From Phallusia fumigata (Eukaryota > Chordata > Ascidiacea > Phlebobranchia > Ascidiidae), in contig QXVZ01033917.1 of assembly GCA_008931825.1 (NCBI GenBank), positions 1-43,296 of the forward strand: DNA of 43,296 nt. Reading direction: 5' to 3'. Below the pieces are notes generated by a model. That model was not told the origin of the DNA. It saw nothing but the letters and a program-made list of their open reading frames with translations, and did no database searches. Position 1 is the stretch's first letter. Each line of letters opens with the position of its first letter. The position numbers and the translations under genes were made by a program. Positions 1 through 9,859 of the stretch are shown here, piece by piece.

Positions 1-1586
1 ACAAGTAAGTGTTTGTTGTTGCGATAAACATAGTCATAAACCATGTTGGCCTGCACAGTTTTTCGCACTAAATGCGGATTACCAAGCGAGCTTCGTGCAG
101 CCAAACGTAGCAATTTGTCACAGAAATTGCAGCTAATTTGTGCACCCAATTTGTTTACAACCACAATGCTTTAACAATTTATCATTATGTTTGTATAAAC
201 TGTTGGCGTACATTTCGCTGGTCGCGGTTTATGTTTAACATGTCGTTTCCCAGCATTATTGCAAGTCTTTTTTTGTACCATGCATTTCTACAGTAAAATC
301 CACAAGTACTCACCGAACGAGGTGAATCGTGCAAACGACAAACAGTGTCATCGCCGTCGAGCCGATCTACGATTTGAACCAACCCGTGCGTTGGAACACT
401 TGGAGCGGATGAGGCAAAGAATGCCATGCAAACATCCCGACTACCAACAAGCGATTGTTGCGCAGTACATTGAAGTTAGTAATGACAAAAACTCCTTAAT
501 ATGAACCGATCAGTGCAGCGTTTCTTAACCTTTTTTTATTCCACTGACCCCTTTTCCCGACAATTAGTTCGTAGGTAATAAACATTACAGTTAATATTAA
601 AAATTATCAATTAAATTTTAAACAAAATCCCCCAGTTGGTGAATTCCCCCAGTTAATCGTTTACCTACGTCAACAAAAGATCGCATTTAACAGCTTTTAT
701 TCTATTAACCATCGATTTTTGCACATTTTATTCGCAGTTCAACGAACTTATGAACAAACTTGACCCGAACGAGGATGATTCAGATTCGGAAAAAGACAAG
801 AAAACTCCATCCAAGCAACCACACTCAACTCCACGCATAGGTTAGTGAAGTTTTTTTACATTGCTGTTTTGCAACGTAAATATTGCTAACTTGAAACATT
901 CCATTTTCTACCAGAAACGCCGGTGAAGGGGAATGATGAGGAGGACAGCGACCGCGACTCTGATGATGACGTCACAAAGCCTCCTGCTCCTCTATCGGTG
1001 CGAAAAAAAATTATTTAAAAGTAGAAGGTTGATAGAAGGCTGAAAAAAAAGTATTCTTGTTGATTGACGGGAAACAATTCTGGCTGTTTTCAGTTTGGTG
1101 ACGCGGCTGCTTCATTCCTTCTGTCCGTCGTCACTTGACAGTATTTATGCTCCCGCCTTGCTGTAGGAAATGTTTTCCCTGTTCTTTTTTCCCTATCCAT
1201 ACCATTTGGCGTTAAATGCTCGACAGATTTAGATGAAACTTTTTCATCTGAAAGATATCAGTTTTGAAGCATTTTTCTCGCACCATAAATGATGGCACGT
1301 AAATGAAGCAAAAACTACTTGTCCGAGTTTAACGAAACTTGAACTATTACAGTAGACTGTAGGTCAGGTCATTGTGGAACAAACTATAACAACGTTTTGT
1401 CTTCTTACATTAAAACTGTTCATTGCACTACAGGCAATTCGCCAATCCACGGCATTAAAAACCAAGAAAAAACCACAGAAGCATCACCAAGATGCGACGG
1501 GGGCTCCACCGGAAATGAGAAAGCGGCGTGACGTGCAGTACATAGAAAGCAGCTCCGATTCTGATGAGGATTTCCAGGGATTTTGA
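1..1586 (+). CDS. NIPBL: NIPBL/Scc2 cohesin loader, 3'-terminal exons (partial gene)
   Basis: C-terminal end of the cohesin-loading HEAT-repeat protein, which acts in the nucleus with MAU2. The window opens at a splice donor (exon ends at base 4, GTAAGT at 5-10). Proposed exons: 294-474, 738-840, 915-997, 1434-1586 (TGA 1584-1586); phases agree at every junction. The first full exon carries KIHKYSP and later IVAQYIE, joined to FNELMNKLDPNEDD in the next; as I recall the family, vertebrate NIPBL has a closely similar stretch near its end (KYSP, IVKQYLDF, LMEHLDPDE). An acidic Ser/Asp tail follows, ending with SSSDSDED, a casein-kinase-2-like stretch. The donor at 998 (GTGCGA) is weak; without splicing the frame stops at 1016. 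The gene converges on the minus-strand carboxylase gene. Family call good; last two exons less sure. Confidence 0.75.
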
Positions 1587-4041
1587 ACTTTCCTGGACTA
1601 AGCAGCTTGGATTTTGTCAACGTTGCACTGCCACCACATACTTTAATTGTTCACAGAGAGTTTATTTTCTACCACTTTTAACCAGATTTTATACATGTCG
1701 TCGCCGGTGCAGACGCACCAACTTATACGATGGGTCCGCTGTAGCGCCGCACCCACACGGCGAGATTGAGATTAATTCGCGTGCAGGTACTTCTTATCTA
1801 TGTGCCCGCCACATTCACAAAAGTGTGGGTTTTGTAATTTTTTACAACGTGTCCGATTATGAAGATTTCGGAAACTTATTTTTACAGCTGGCCTTTAACT
1901 TAGCATGCCAACTCTGCGATCGACTTGTTTCTAAGTCACAGCGATGTTGTTTTGAAAAGTATTACTTGCTTTGTTGTTGGTTACATTTCTATTGTTGCCG
2001 ATGATTTTTAGCTGTACCCGGCTTGATTTGTTTGTTTATTTGTTCTTAGTGCTTCTACGTTAGAAAAAAACTGAAACTAATTTTCAGCAAACATTTAAAC
2101 GTGTTGATGAGTTGTCTGTTCTCGATGTAAATTGTTAATTCTGCGATTGAGAAGTTTTGATTGTTTTATATTTTATCGGTTCTTGTTCTATGTTGATTGG
2201 TCATGTTTGCGGACTTCACCTTACAACGTTTAAGTAAAATCGCTAGTACACCAAACACAATGATTCTGACGGGTTTTGTCTTTGTGGGACATGCAGAAAA
2301 ATACAACAGATGCAACATTAATGCAGGAGCGAGGATTAGATTTGATACAAATATAGTGTTTTGATTGTTAAATATGTTTCGACTTACCAGCAGTTGGGTT
2401 TTTACGCGCACTGGGCATAGGGTTGGGATTTCGTGACCAACTTGAAAAATTCCGGTGTTAGAAAAGTAATGGAAAAAACACGTTGATCAGATCAAGGCTT
2501 TCCAAACTTTTCAGTCGCCGACTCCTTTAATTTATACCTGCGCTTGACAGCTATAATAAGTTCAAAACATACACGCTGTTAAGGCCATTGTAGTCTAATC
2601 CTTTCGTTATTTAGCATGTCACCAATGTGACGGAACAAACAAAAAATATCCAGCTGCGTCACAAGCATCAATCATAAGCGTTTATTTCTCGCTGTCTGCT
2701 TCTACTATGTGTTTCTTGATACGAGATTATCTGCTGTTAAACTTTGAGTTTTGCATTTGTTTTGGCATTTCCGTGTCAAAAGTTAGAAAAGGTACAATTT
2801 GTGTTGTTGTATCACTTGTTGAATTAGCGTACTCGCGACGCCGAAAACTTGTCCCGCGATACCCAGTTTGGGAAGCACTGGATTGCATGCTATTTCCTCC
2901 CCTTACGTTTAAAACTTTGAAAGCATGGTCACCGGATTGCATTGTGTTTGACAGGTTTTCTTTTAACCCCCAAACGTAAATCCGTAGCACAAACATGTGT
3001 TGGCTGTTCCTCGCAAGGCGTGTAGTATTGTGTTGTATGTACCACGTTGCTTGTCGCAAAGGGCGTGCCGTAGCTTTAGACGATTTTCGTTGCATTCCGC
3101 ACCGTACTACCATTCCTATGACAAACGACAGCAGTACGGTATACGGCGCGGTATTGAGTTCTGTGCATCACGTACCTCGTTGGCGTACCCAACCACCGTA
3201 CCGTACCAAATGTTAAAAGTTTAAACGTACCCTTTGGTGATTTTGCTGTTTTGTACTAAGCATTTTAAATACTAGTTGGTTTAATATTTGGACTTACATA
3301 AAGGTATTGGAAAATTTCAAAACAACTTGATCCAAATTTGAGCAAATCGCACTGCCGCGGCGTGTCAGATATTTGATTTAAATCCCGGGCTTTCAAATAA
3401 AAGAATCCCGGGATCGAAGTGTGGAATTTAGCGCAAGAAAATGTTTCGAAACGCCAAAAATACAAATACTCGATATAAATACAATGAATTCCTGGCTCAG
3501 TCACCAACCAGAACGGGTAAGATTCGGTTAAGTTTGTTTTGCTCCCAACAACCCTTTTAGGGCGGGTAGCTACCAAAGTAGGCTACCTGAAATACTCTGC
3601 AATTTATTTGATTAAAATTTATTGTCATATATATCATAAACACGAAAAATTGCATTGACAAGACTTTTTGCGTGAGCTTGAATTTTGAATTACCCCAACG
3701 CACGATAATATTGCACTCATTCTGACAAAAGGTTTTACCAAAAGCCGCCCGGGGTAATGGCAAAGTGGAATTTATTTGCGAACTTGCCAAGTTTGTTGAG
3801 CCAACTAAATGCGGATTGTTGTTAAATTTTTTTATTTGAACTGATATTGTCTAAAGTTGCCACAAATTTTATGAAGTTTGTTTTTAAAACCTTCGGTATT
3901 AATTGCATTGCAAAAATCTACAACACTGCTTGTTTCTGTGTTGAATCGCAACGTGTTTTCATTCGATTTATATCATTTTCTTTACAATTAACTTAAACAC
4001 GAATTTGCATATTTCATACTTAAACGATTAAATATTTAATT
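1587..4041. other. Intergenic region between convergent genes
   Basis: About 2.5 kb between the NIPBL stop and the stop of the minus-strand carboxylase paralogue. I find no convincing exon: open frames such as 1564-2004 and 2727-3113 are not protein-like and lack supporting splice sites. No AATAAA was found close to the NIPBL stop. Small repeats are present: CCCGGG twice near 3384-3412, and GTACCGTACC-like repeats at 3100-3210. Confidence 0.4.
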
Positions 4042-6852
4042 TTACATGCGGAAATTAGTCTGTTCACCATCGGAGGCGCGCTTATAACGTGCATAAGCAA
4101 TTCCCTCCTGTCGAAATATACTTAGGCATTTCGCAATCACGTCCCTCGTTTGTTCCGGTAAAATTATGCCGTCATTGAAGACCCGGGACGCTGCGAAGAA
4201 TGACTCCGTTTCCGCAGAATGTTTTTCGAAATGTTTCAACATTAGCTGGTTAACTTGGTCCTCAGGGGCATCTGGAAGCTGAGCTTTCGCGAGGTTTTTG
4301 GCGAGATAAACTGGGTCGTGGCCGCCAACACGCACGTTCGGGTAAATAAACTGAAACCTTTGGTAAAATGGTTGAATAACAAGGCTAAAAATATTCGTTG
4401 ATTAAACCGTGTAAAGGCTAAAATGACTGTTTTAGGGTTGCAATAAATTTCGATACAGCCACGAACTTTAAAGGTTTTTAACCACAACTAAAGACAAACT
4501 TTTCAACCACACACTTGCAATCTCTATACCTTGATCCCATTGACAAAGAGCCGAGCGCATGGGACTCGAGCGTTCCAATTATTCCTCCAGTGGCAAGTGA
4601 TACTGATGGGACTCCAGAACAAGCGACAGTCTGCATTAACTGAGCATGACTTTTTACCAATAAAGATATCTAAAAAAGCGAAGCATGTTGTTGGTGAAGT
4701 TTTATGCAAAAAATTGTTAAAAACAACACCTCTGCTTCAGTTTCAGTTTTATCACTTGCTGCTGCACAACGAGTTGAGTTGTCAGTAAAATGTTGCAAAT
4801 ACACAAGGGGAATGTTACGTTGCGAACATAGCTGGATAAAATGTGATCCTTTCAACGCTGCAGGACCTTGAAAAGAGGCAAACAGCATCACATTGAAATT
4901 GACTTGCCACACAAAGTTAGGGGTAAAAGTTCTATTGTTTTATTAATAAGGTGATTGAATTTAACCTTAGCTACTTTTTTCACATGATCTGCTTTAGGTT
5001 AAAAAAAATGGTGGAAACACACCTGATAATCTGCCATTGTTTGCTACAAATCCAGCTAGAAGACCTTTTACCCTCCCAAAACCAGTAACAAGGGTTGTCC
5101 CAAACTGCTCTTTAAACTCATGAAAGGCACAGCTGTCAACAATATGGGCAAGGAGGTAACGTGGGTCCAACTGATAGCCCACTCCATGACTTGGTGCCAG
5201 CGAATTAAGTTGAGTCACATCATGCAAGGGTTCCTCATATAAAGTCTCTTCAGTAGAGTCTAAAAAGGCCCTTAATAAGCAGTGTTTCTCAAACACACTT
5301 AGAACTTTTGAATAGTACTTTAAGGTAATGAAAAGTAAATTGATACAGCTGTGTAATTTTACATGCACTATAATGAACGATTGCTTTACTTTCCAAATTG
5401 AGGGTGGCAATGATATCACGGGCGGTGGCAAGTGCGTTTTCCTCTGAGGTAGCAAGATGATCAGTGCAACCACTCTGTCGACAATGTAAGGAAGCTCCAC
5501 CTAATTCCTCTGCTGTCACTTTCTCTCCAGTGGCCGCTTGTACAAGGGGAGGACCACCCAAAAATATGGTCCCTAAAATAAATTCACACCTTATTGCTAT
5601 ACTGTGCGAATGTACAGAAAAGCTTGCTGAAAATAAACGATGCAACATGCGATACCTCATTAGGAAAAAAAATGACTCACCTATTTTATCAAGAATAACT
5701 GCTTCATCTGCCATAGCAGGAATGTATGCTGCCCCTGCTGTACAAGATCCACAAACAACAGCAACCTGAGGAATCCCAGCAGCAGACATTATGGCTTCAT
5801 TGCGAAAAATCCTTCCACCTGCAACATTCATTTTTTGACCAATAACAGGTTTTGCGTGAAAGGCATCATTGCACAAGCCAAAAAGTTTACAAAAAAGGGG
5901 CACATACCAGGATTAAAGATTTCAGATTGAAGAGGAAGAAAAGCTCCACCACTGTCAACCAGATGCACAGTTGGAAGTCGGTTTTCTGCTGCTATCTGCT
6001 GAGCACGAAGTTGCTTCTTTAAAGTAATGGGGTAGATGGAACCACTTTTTACAGTTGCATCATTTCCAATAACCATGCACCATAGTCCTTAAAAACATCA
6101 CACCAACTTCTTAGCATTTCAATTTTCACCCATACACAAATGTGATAGTTACCATGGATTTTACCCACTAAGGTGACAACCCCCGCACATGGCACATCTC
6201 CATATTCCATGCCTGTAAAAATGTTTATTTATATGTGTATGGGTTGTTTAAGTTTCAATTTGTCTGTGCCCATAGAGAACAAAGTTATTAAAATTGGAGT
6301 TGGTCAGAAAAAAATCTTGCCAATATCTTTGATTTTTTTTACTTTCATAAAGCAGGAAAAAAAGCCTGCCTCTGGCTGACATTAATATGGTCCATTAGTA
6401 TATCTTCTATTAGGTATGACTCAGAACCACATTTACCTAATCCTGCTAGAGTAGAAAGCTCCAGGGTTTCTGATTCCTTATCGAGCAGAAGTTTAATACG
6501 ATCCCTAACCAGCATCTTTTTGTTTCTCTTTACATGTCGCTCGACACCTTTTTTGCCGCCACCAGTTAATGCTTGTTCCATAGATGTTTGGAATCTCTCC
6601 TGTTTAAATGATTAAAACTCCCATATGAGAATTGTTTTCAAGTAACTTTGGAACACTGTTTCAAAATTTACTGCATTTTTAAATGCCTACCTTTTGTTTC
6701 TTGCTAGTAATTGCATTTATTTCTTTAATGTGTAGGAAAGATTGTGGTATTCGTCCCTCGAGGACTTTCGAAAAACTGTGGGCCTTGGCATCACAGCGGT
6801 GTAGTCTTGCAACTGTCCGACAGACATAAAGCAAACCTTTTTCTAGAGCCAT
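4042..6852 (-). CDS. Methylcrotonoyl-CoA carboxylase beta-subunit paralogue (carboxyltransferase family), 10 exons, 571 aa
   Basis: Related to MCCC2, the mitochondrial subunit that transfers CO2 from carboxybiotin to 3-methylcrotonyl-CoA in leucine breakdown. Exons 5' to 3': 6852-6691, 6599-6437, 6212-6153, 6087-5908, 5818-5681, 5572-5390, 5259-5023, 4866-4730, 4669-4530, 4357-4042; all phases agree and the sum is 1716 bases with stop. The first 20 residues are basic and hydrophobic, as in a transit peptide. The N-terminal domain keeps GNDATVKSG (136-144), VDSGGAFLP (172-180), GSCTAGAAY (212-220) and [11 protein letters not shown] (240-250). The C-terminal domain is eroded: where the family has a glycine-rich TGFMVG motif this protein has TDNSTR (402-407), and the GAGNYGM-type motif is replaced around 448-460. 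It ends in FRM, like MCCC2. Length is normal (human 563). The last acceptor (AAAG before 4357) was chosen because it restores frame and gives [13 protein letters not shown]. Likely a diverged paralogue, perhaps inactive. Confidence 0.85.
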
Positions 6853-6861
6853 TTGTGGATA

Positions 6862-6910
6862 TTATGTTATATGGTTATCATCTTTCATGCTAAAAAGATA
6901 AACAAATGAA
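6862..6910 (-). promoter_or_regulatory. Candidate trans-splice (or cis) acceptor and short upstream ORF before the carboxylase paralogue
   Basis: On the minus strand the 140 bases between the DNAJ-like stop and the carboxylase ATG contain a T-rich tract ending TTTTTAG at 6890, 38 bases before the ATG. No TATA box or minus-strand AATAAA is seen in this gap. In Ciona, downstream operon genes receive a spliced leader at such sites. Directly after the acceptor an ATG at 6888 opens an 8-codon upstream frame that stops at 6862. An ordinary acceptor of an unseen 5' exon is equally possible. Confidence 0.4.
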
Positions 6911-6992
6911 GTTTGTAGTCACATAATATGAGCAATAAAAAAACATGCACAAGGGAAATTATTAGCAGTGGGCATATATTAAAACGTTGTCA

Positions 6993-8135
6993 TTACTGCT
7001 GCATACATCTTTCTTTTGAGGAAGATGGAAGCTCAATATCAGGCTTTTCATCATCATAAACTGTTCGCCTTTTTTGTAATTTAAAGTTGGCATCAAATTC
7101 AGTTAACCTTAACACATCAATTTCATGATCATCTGGTTGGATAAATGTTGGTTTTGGTGGTAAACATTTTTCTATTTCCTTCAAAATACTTATATTTATG
7201 TTTTTTAAACTTTCTGGAAATGTTACTTGAAAGATAATTATTAAATCCCCTCTCTCTTGATCATTTAAACGGTTGATAGGCATCCCCTCCCCTTTGATGA
7301 CCCTTTTGCACCCTGGAGCAAGTACAGCATCACCAGACGAAACAAGCAATTTTCGTCCATCTAAATGAGTTAGGATAGTTTTGTAGCCACATAGTGCCTC
7401 TGACAAGCCAATGTTTTTGGTCACATATAAATCATTGCCATAACGCTGGTATTCTTTGTGAGGCCTTTGCTTGAGAACCAGAACTAAATCCGCTGCAGTG
7501 TTGCTATGCGGGGAAAAGTCATTTCCCAAACCCACCAACCTGATGATTTCACCATGTTTCATTCCTTTCACCACTGAAACAGTTACAGATTTTTCCTCTG
7601 TAATATGGGTTTTGCCCTTACATTGGTCACACATGCTTCGTTCCACAAACCTTTTTCCATTGCATAGCGGACACTTTCTTTTTGGAATTTGCAAGCTTGT
7701 GCTACAGGAACAGGGAGTAAAGCTGGGAGTTCCCTTACATTGTGGACAAATCTTGTTTCTCTGTTGCTTAACAGTTACTTGCTTTCCATTGTACAGTTCC
7801 TCCAGTGAAACAGAAAGGTCACGAAAAATATCCTGAGATTTTTTGTTTAGTTTGATTTTCTCATATTCATTTGCAGAGGGATGTTGCATAACTTTGTCAG
7901 AGAAGTAAAAGTCATTGTTAAACACTGAAAAGTCAAAATGCTCAATACCAAAGCTGTTGTACAACACCCTTTTTTCGGGGTCAGATAATATTTGGAAGGC
8001 GTTTGAGGCTTGTGCATACTGACTGGTATTTACTGCAAAACTGCTCTTTGCTTTTATCCATGCTTCTTGTATATCATTACTACTGCATGAAGACTTTACG
8101 TTCAAAACATCATACAGAGAAATCTTTTTGGCCAT
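6993..8135 (-). CDS. Type I Hsp40 (DNAJA-like) lacking the HPD motif, intronless, 380 aa
   Basis: Co-chaperone-family protein with the domain order of DNAJA1/DNAJA2. A J-domain-like N-terminus (about 5-63) keeps LYDVLNV and ILSDPEKR, but the helix II-III loop that should hold His-Pro-Asp reads KAKSSFAVNTSQ, so the signature that triggers Hsp70 ATPase is absent. The cysteine-rich zinc region follows: CPQCKG, a degenerate CSC, CPLCNGK, CDQCKGK; repeat two is damaged and GXG glycines are missing. The substrate-binding C-terminal beta domains follow (GMKHGEIIRLVGLGND, then VTKNIGLSEALCGYKT). The protein ends CMQQ, at the position of the farnesylated CaaX box of DNAJA proteins. The open frame extends upstream to a TTG at 8147; I take the ATG at 8135, directly before AKKISLYDVL. 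With no introns among intron-rich neighbours it may be a retrocopy that stayed open. It lies 140 bases upstream of the carboxylase paralogue on the same strand. Confidence 0.85.
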   Translation of the reverse strand: MAKKISLYDVLNVKSSCSSNDIQEAWIKAKSSFAVNTSQYAQASNAFQILSDPEKRVLYNSFGIEHFDFSVFNNDFYFSDKVMQHPSANEYEKIKLNKKSQDIFRDLSVSLEELYNGKQVTVKQQRNKICPQCKGTPSFTPCSCSTSLQIPKRKCPLCNGKRFVERSMCDQCKGKTHITEEKSVTVSVVKGMKHGEIIRLVGLGNDFSPHSNTAADLVLVLKQRPHKEYQRYGNDLYVTKNIGLSEALCGYKTILTHLDGRKLLVSSGDAVLAPGCKRVIKGEGMPINRLNDQERGDLIIIFQVTFPESLKNINISILKEIEKCLPPKPTFIQPDDHEIDVLRLTEFDANFKLQKRRTVYDDEKPDIELPSSSKERCMQQ

Positions 8136-8397
8136 AATTCTCCCCAATATTTTTAGGATCTAATTTAAAAATTGCACTTAGCAATCCAAATGTTCTGTAA
8201 ACATGTATAACTTCCAAATTTTTCCAATTTCCGAAAAAAACTGAAAGTAACAAATTATGTTGAAATATGTCCAGTGATATTAGAAAACAGTGCTTGCAGC
8301 ATTAACCAACAAGTTTATAAACATACAACACCGGATATATATAACTTTTAAACATTTTTGTCTTTATTTAATTTTTATTCTTGGGGGTAAGGTAATA

Positions 8398-8781
8398 ATG
8401 GTTTATGATTATAAAGAGTTCACTTTGCAGCAATACGAACTTATTTTGGCAGTGGCTCCACCTTGGTTACTGGTTAAATATATTCTGCAAACAAATTTTC
8501 CTTCACAGACAAAAAGATTTATGCTCAAAGTAAACATGTTTGGGGTCAAGGGACAAGCTGCAGGTCCGCTTACCGCTTGGTACTTTTTCAATACTCCTGA
8601 TTTAGATGGAACAAAACTGGTAAATACTGTAGGTAACGAATTAACGATTAGTAAAACTAAAACGTACTGCATTAGATTTGGCGGAAATCAAAAATACTGC
8701 AGGTGCCAAGGCATATACCCCACTTGCAAAAATCGGCGGGGAGACAGAACTTATGTACGTTATATAGCAAATAAAATGTGA
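8398..8781 (+). CDS. Unassigned open frame, 127 aa (doubtful)
   Basis: An ATG at 8398 opens 127 codons to TGA at 8779-8781; the frame is open from 8290. An AATAAA lies at 8770-8775, within the last codons. The translation has a hydrophobic centre and four cysteines near the end (YCIRF, YCRCQGIYPTC). I recognise no family. The opposite strand is also open over much of this interval, and minus-strand AATAAA motifs sit at about 8363-8378, so coding could lie on either strand or neither. Confidence 0.25.
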   Translation: MVYDYKEFTLQQYELILAVAPPWLLVKYILQTNFPSQTKRFMLKVNMFGVKGQAAGPLTAWYFFNTPDLDGTKLVNTVGNELTISKTKTYCIRFGGNQKYCRCQGIYPTCKNRRGDRTYVRYIANKM

Positions 8782-9069
8782 TATCGTTAGTGGCAATACT
8801 TTGCCGATCGTGCGATGTCTCGGCTCGGAATTAGATACTGACGGAGAACCCAAGTATAATGTCCTTTGATATACAAATTTTTTAATTTTCCGAACAGGTC
8901 CTTCTCCCTTTTCAAATTCAACATTACACAAGGGACATCTGGACGAGAAAACTATAGCGGTTATTCGATCCCTCCTTGCCACTCAATAATCTAAACTTTT
9001 TCTTGTTAATTGTTTTGTTAAGTTGGCGCAAATAAAACCAAAGATTGATTGTCCTATCATTCTACTCAT
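8409..9069 (-). other. Minus-strand open segments, possible exons of an unrecognised gene
   Basis: From an ATG at 9069 the minus strand reads 28 codons to TGA (8985-8983), then stays open in the same frame for over 110 codons to TAA at 8641. This second segment includes FSSRCPLCNVEFEKGEG. A different minus frame is open at 8672-8409 and contains LKKYQAVSGPAACPLTPN; a CTACAG acceptor lies before its VFTSF portion. AATAAA motifs follow the 8409 stop. If real, this gene would lie just upstream of the DNAJ-like gene on the same strand. No family is recognised and the exon joins are not proven. Confidence 0.25.
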
Positions 9070-9449
9070 CCCTGCAAAATCACGCTTAAATGTTGCGCAA
9101 AAACGCATTGTCGCGTAACAAAGCGCCAATAGTTAGCGATATTCCTATTTCCTACTAGGCCATCTAGGGCAAAGTCTATCTATCAAACACATCGCACAAT
9201 CGGCGAAGTATTGCATTTTTATGTAAAAACTAAAACATTTTATGTGATTCAACGCAAGTATGTCAAACATCCGGCACAAGGGGCCTGATGATTTCAGACG
9301 GCCCGACATACATTTCTGGGTCTGCCAAAAAACGAGCCTATTTCTGTCAAAAGTTATATTTTTTATTTAATACCCAAAATCTTTGAATAAACACCCCAAA
9401 ATCTCAAATCCTTCCTCAAGCCGCTAGAGGGCACCAAATGTGTAAAAAA

Positions 9450-9560
9450 TCCGGGCGAGCGCTTGGTCGAATGGAGTGGGGCGATCGACCCATACACAGA
9501 CATTACAAACCCGATCGGGATTCGTCCCCGTGATCGCCCCGGGTTCGAATCCCATGAAAA
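9450..9560 (+). mobile_element. tRNA-derived SINE-like element or tRNA pseudogene
   Basis: Both internal RNA polymerase III promoter boxes are visible: an A-box-like TGGTCGAATGG at 9464-9474 and a perfect B box GGTTCGAATCC at 9542-9552. They are 67 bases apart, wider than in a plain tRNA gene. The bases before the A box do not pair with those after the T arm, so there is no acceptor stem. Between the boxes GGGGCGATC (9479-9487) pairs exactly with GATCGCCCC (9532-9540). This fits a SINE head or a decayed tRNA copy. Confidence 0.45.
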
Positions 9561-9622
9561 AAGATCAAGAAACGCAAGCAAAGGGCTTTGACATACCTGA
9601 TCGATAGTTAACGGATCTATAG

Positions 9623-9859
9623 ATGTCAGATCTAGCAGTAGTTTTCTGTTACTACGAGGCTATGAATCAAGATGTAGCTGGTGCGGTGTTAGACACCGTT
9701 TTTCTAGAAAATAGAATTGCTCATGGTTTATTTACTGCAGTTAATGATTTAATACCGAAGAAATATATCCTTGTTAGTAATCTCATTGGGGTAGGAACCG
9801 ATAACTGTTCCAAAATGATATGTTGGGAGTTTTATTCAAACCTTTGGCTTTTTTCATAG
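9623..9859 (+). pseudogene. Fragment resembling an hAT-type transposase
   Basis: A 78-codon open frame from ATG 9623. Its end contains SNLIGVGTDNCSKM, which resembles the N-(L/I)-IGFGSDGCNTMMG segment around a catalytic aspartate in hAT-like and ZMYM-type domesticated transposases; the preceding residues would be the helical approach to that motif. No transposase core is visible on either side, so I read it as a decayed insertion. It lies beside the SINE-like element. Family call tentative. Confidence 0.35.

Noticed and set aside
8690..8760. CDGSH-like iron-sulphur motif (YCRCQGIYPTC) in the plus-strand open frame
   Set aside because: The Asp-Gly-Ser-His part that defines the motif is absent and the frame itself is doubtful.
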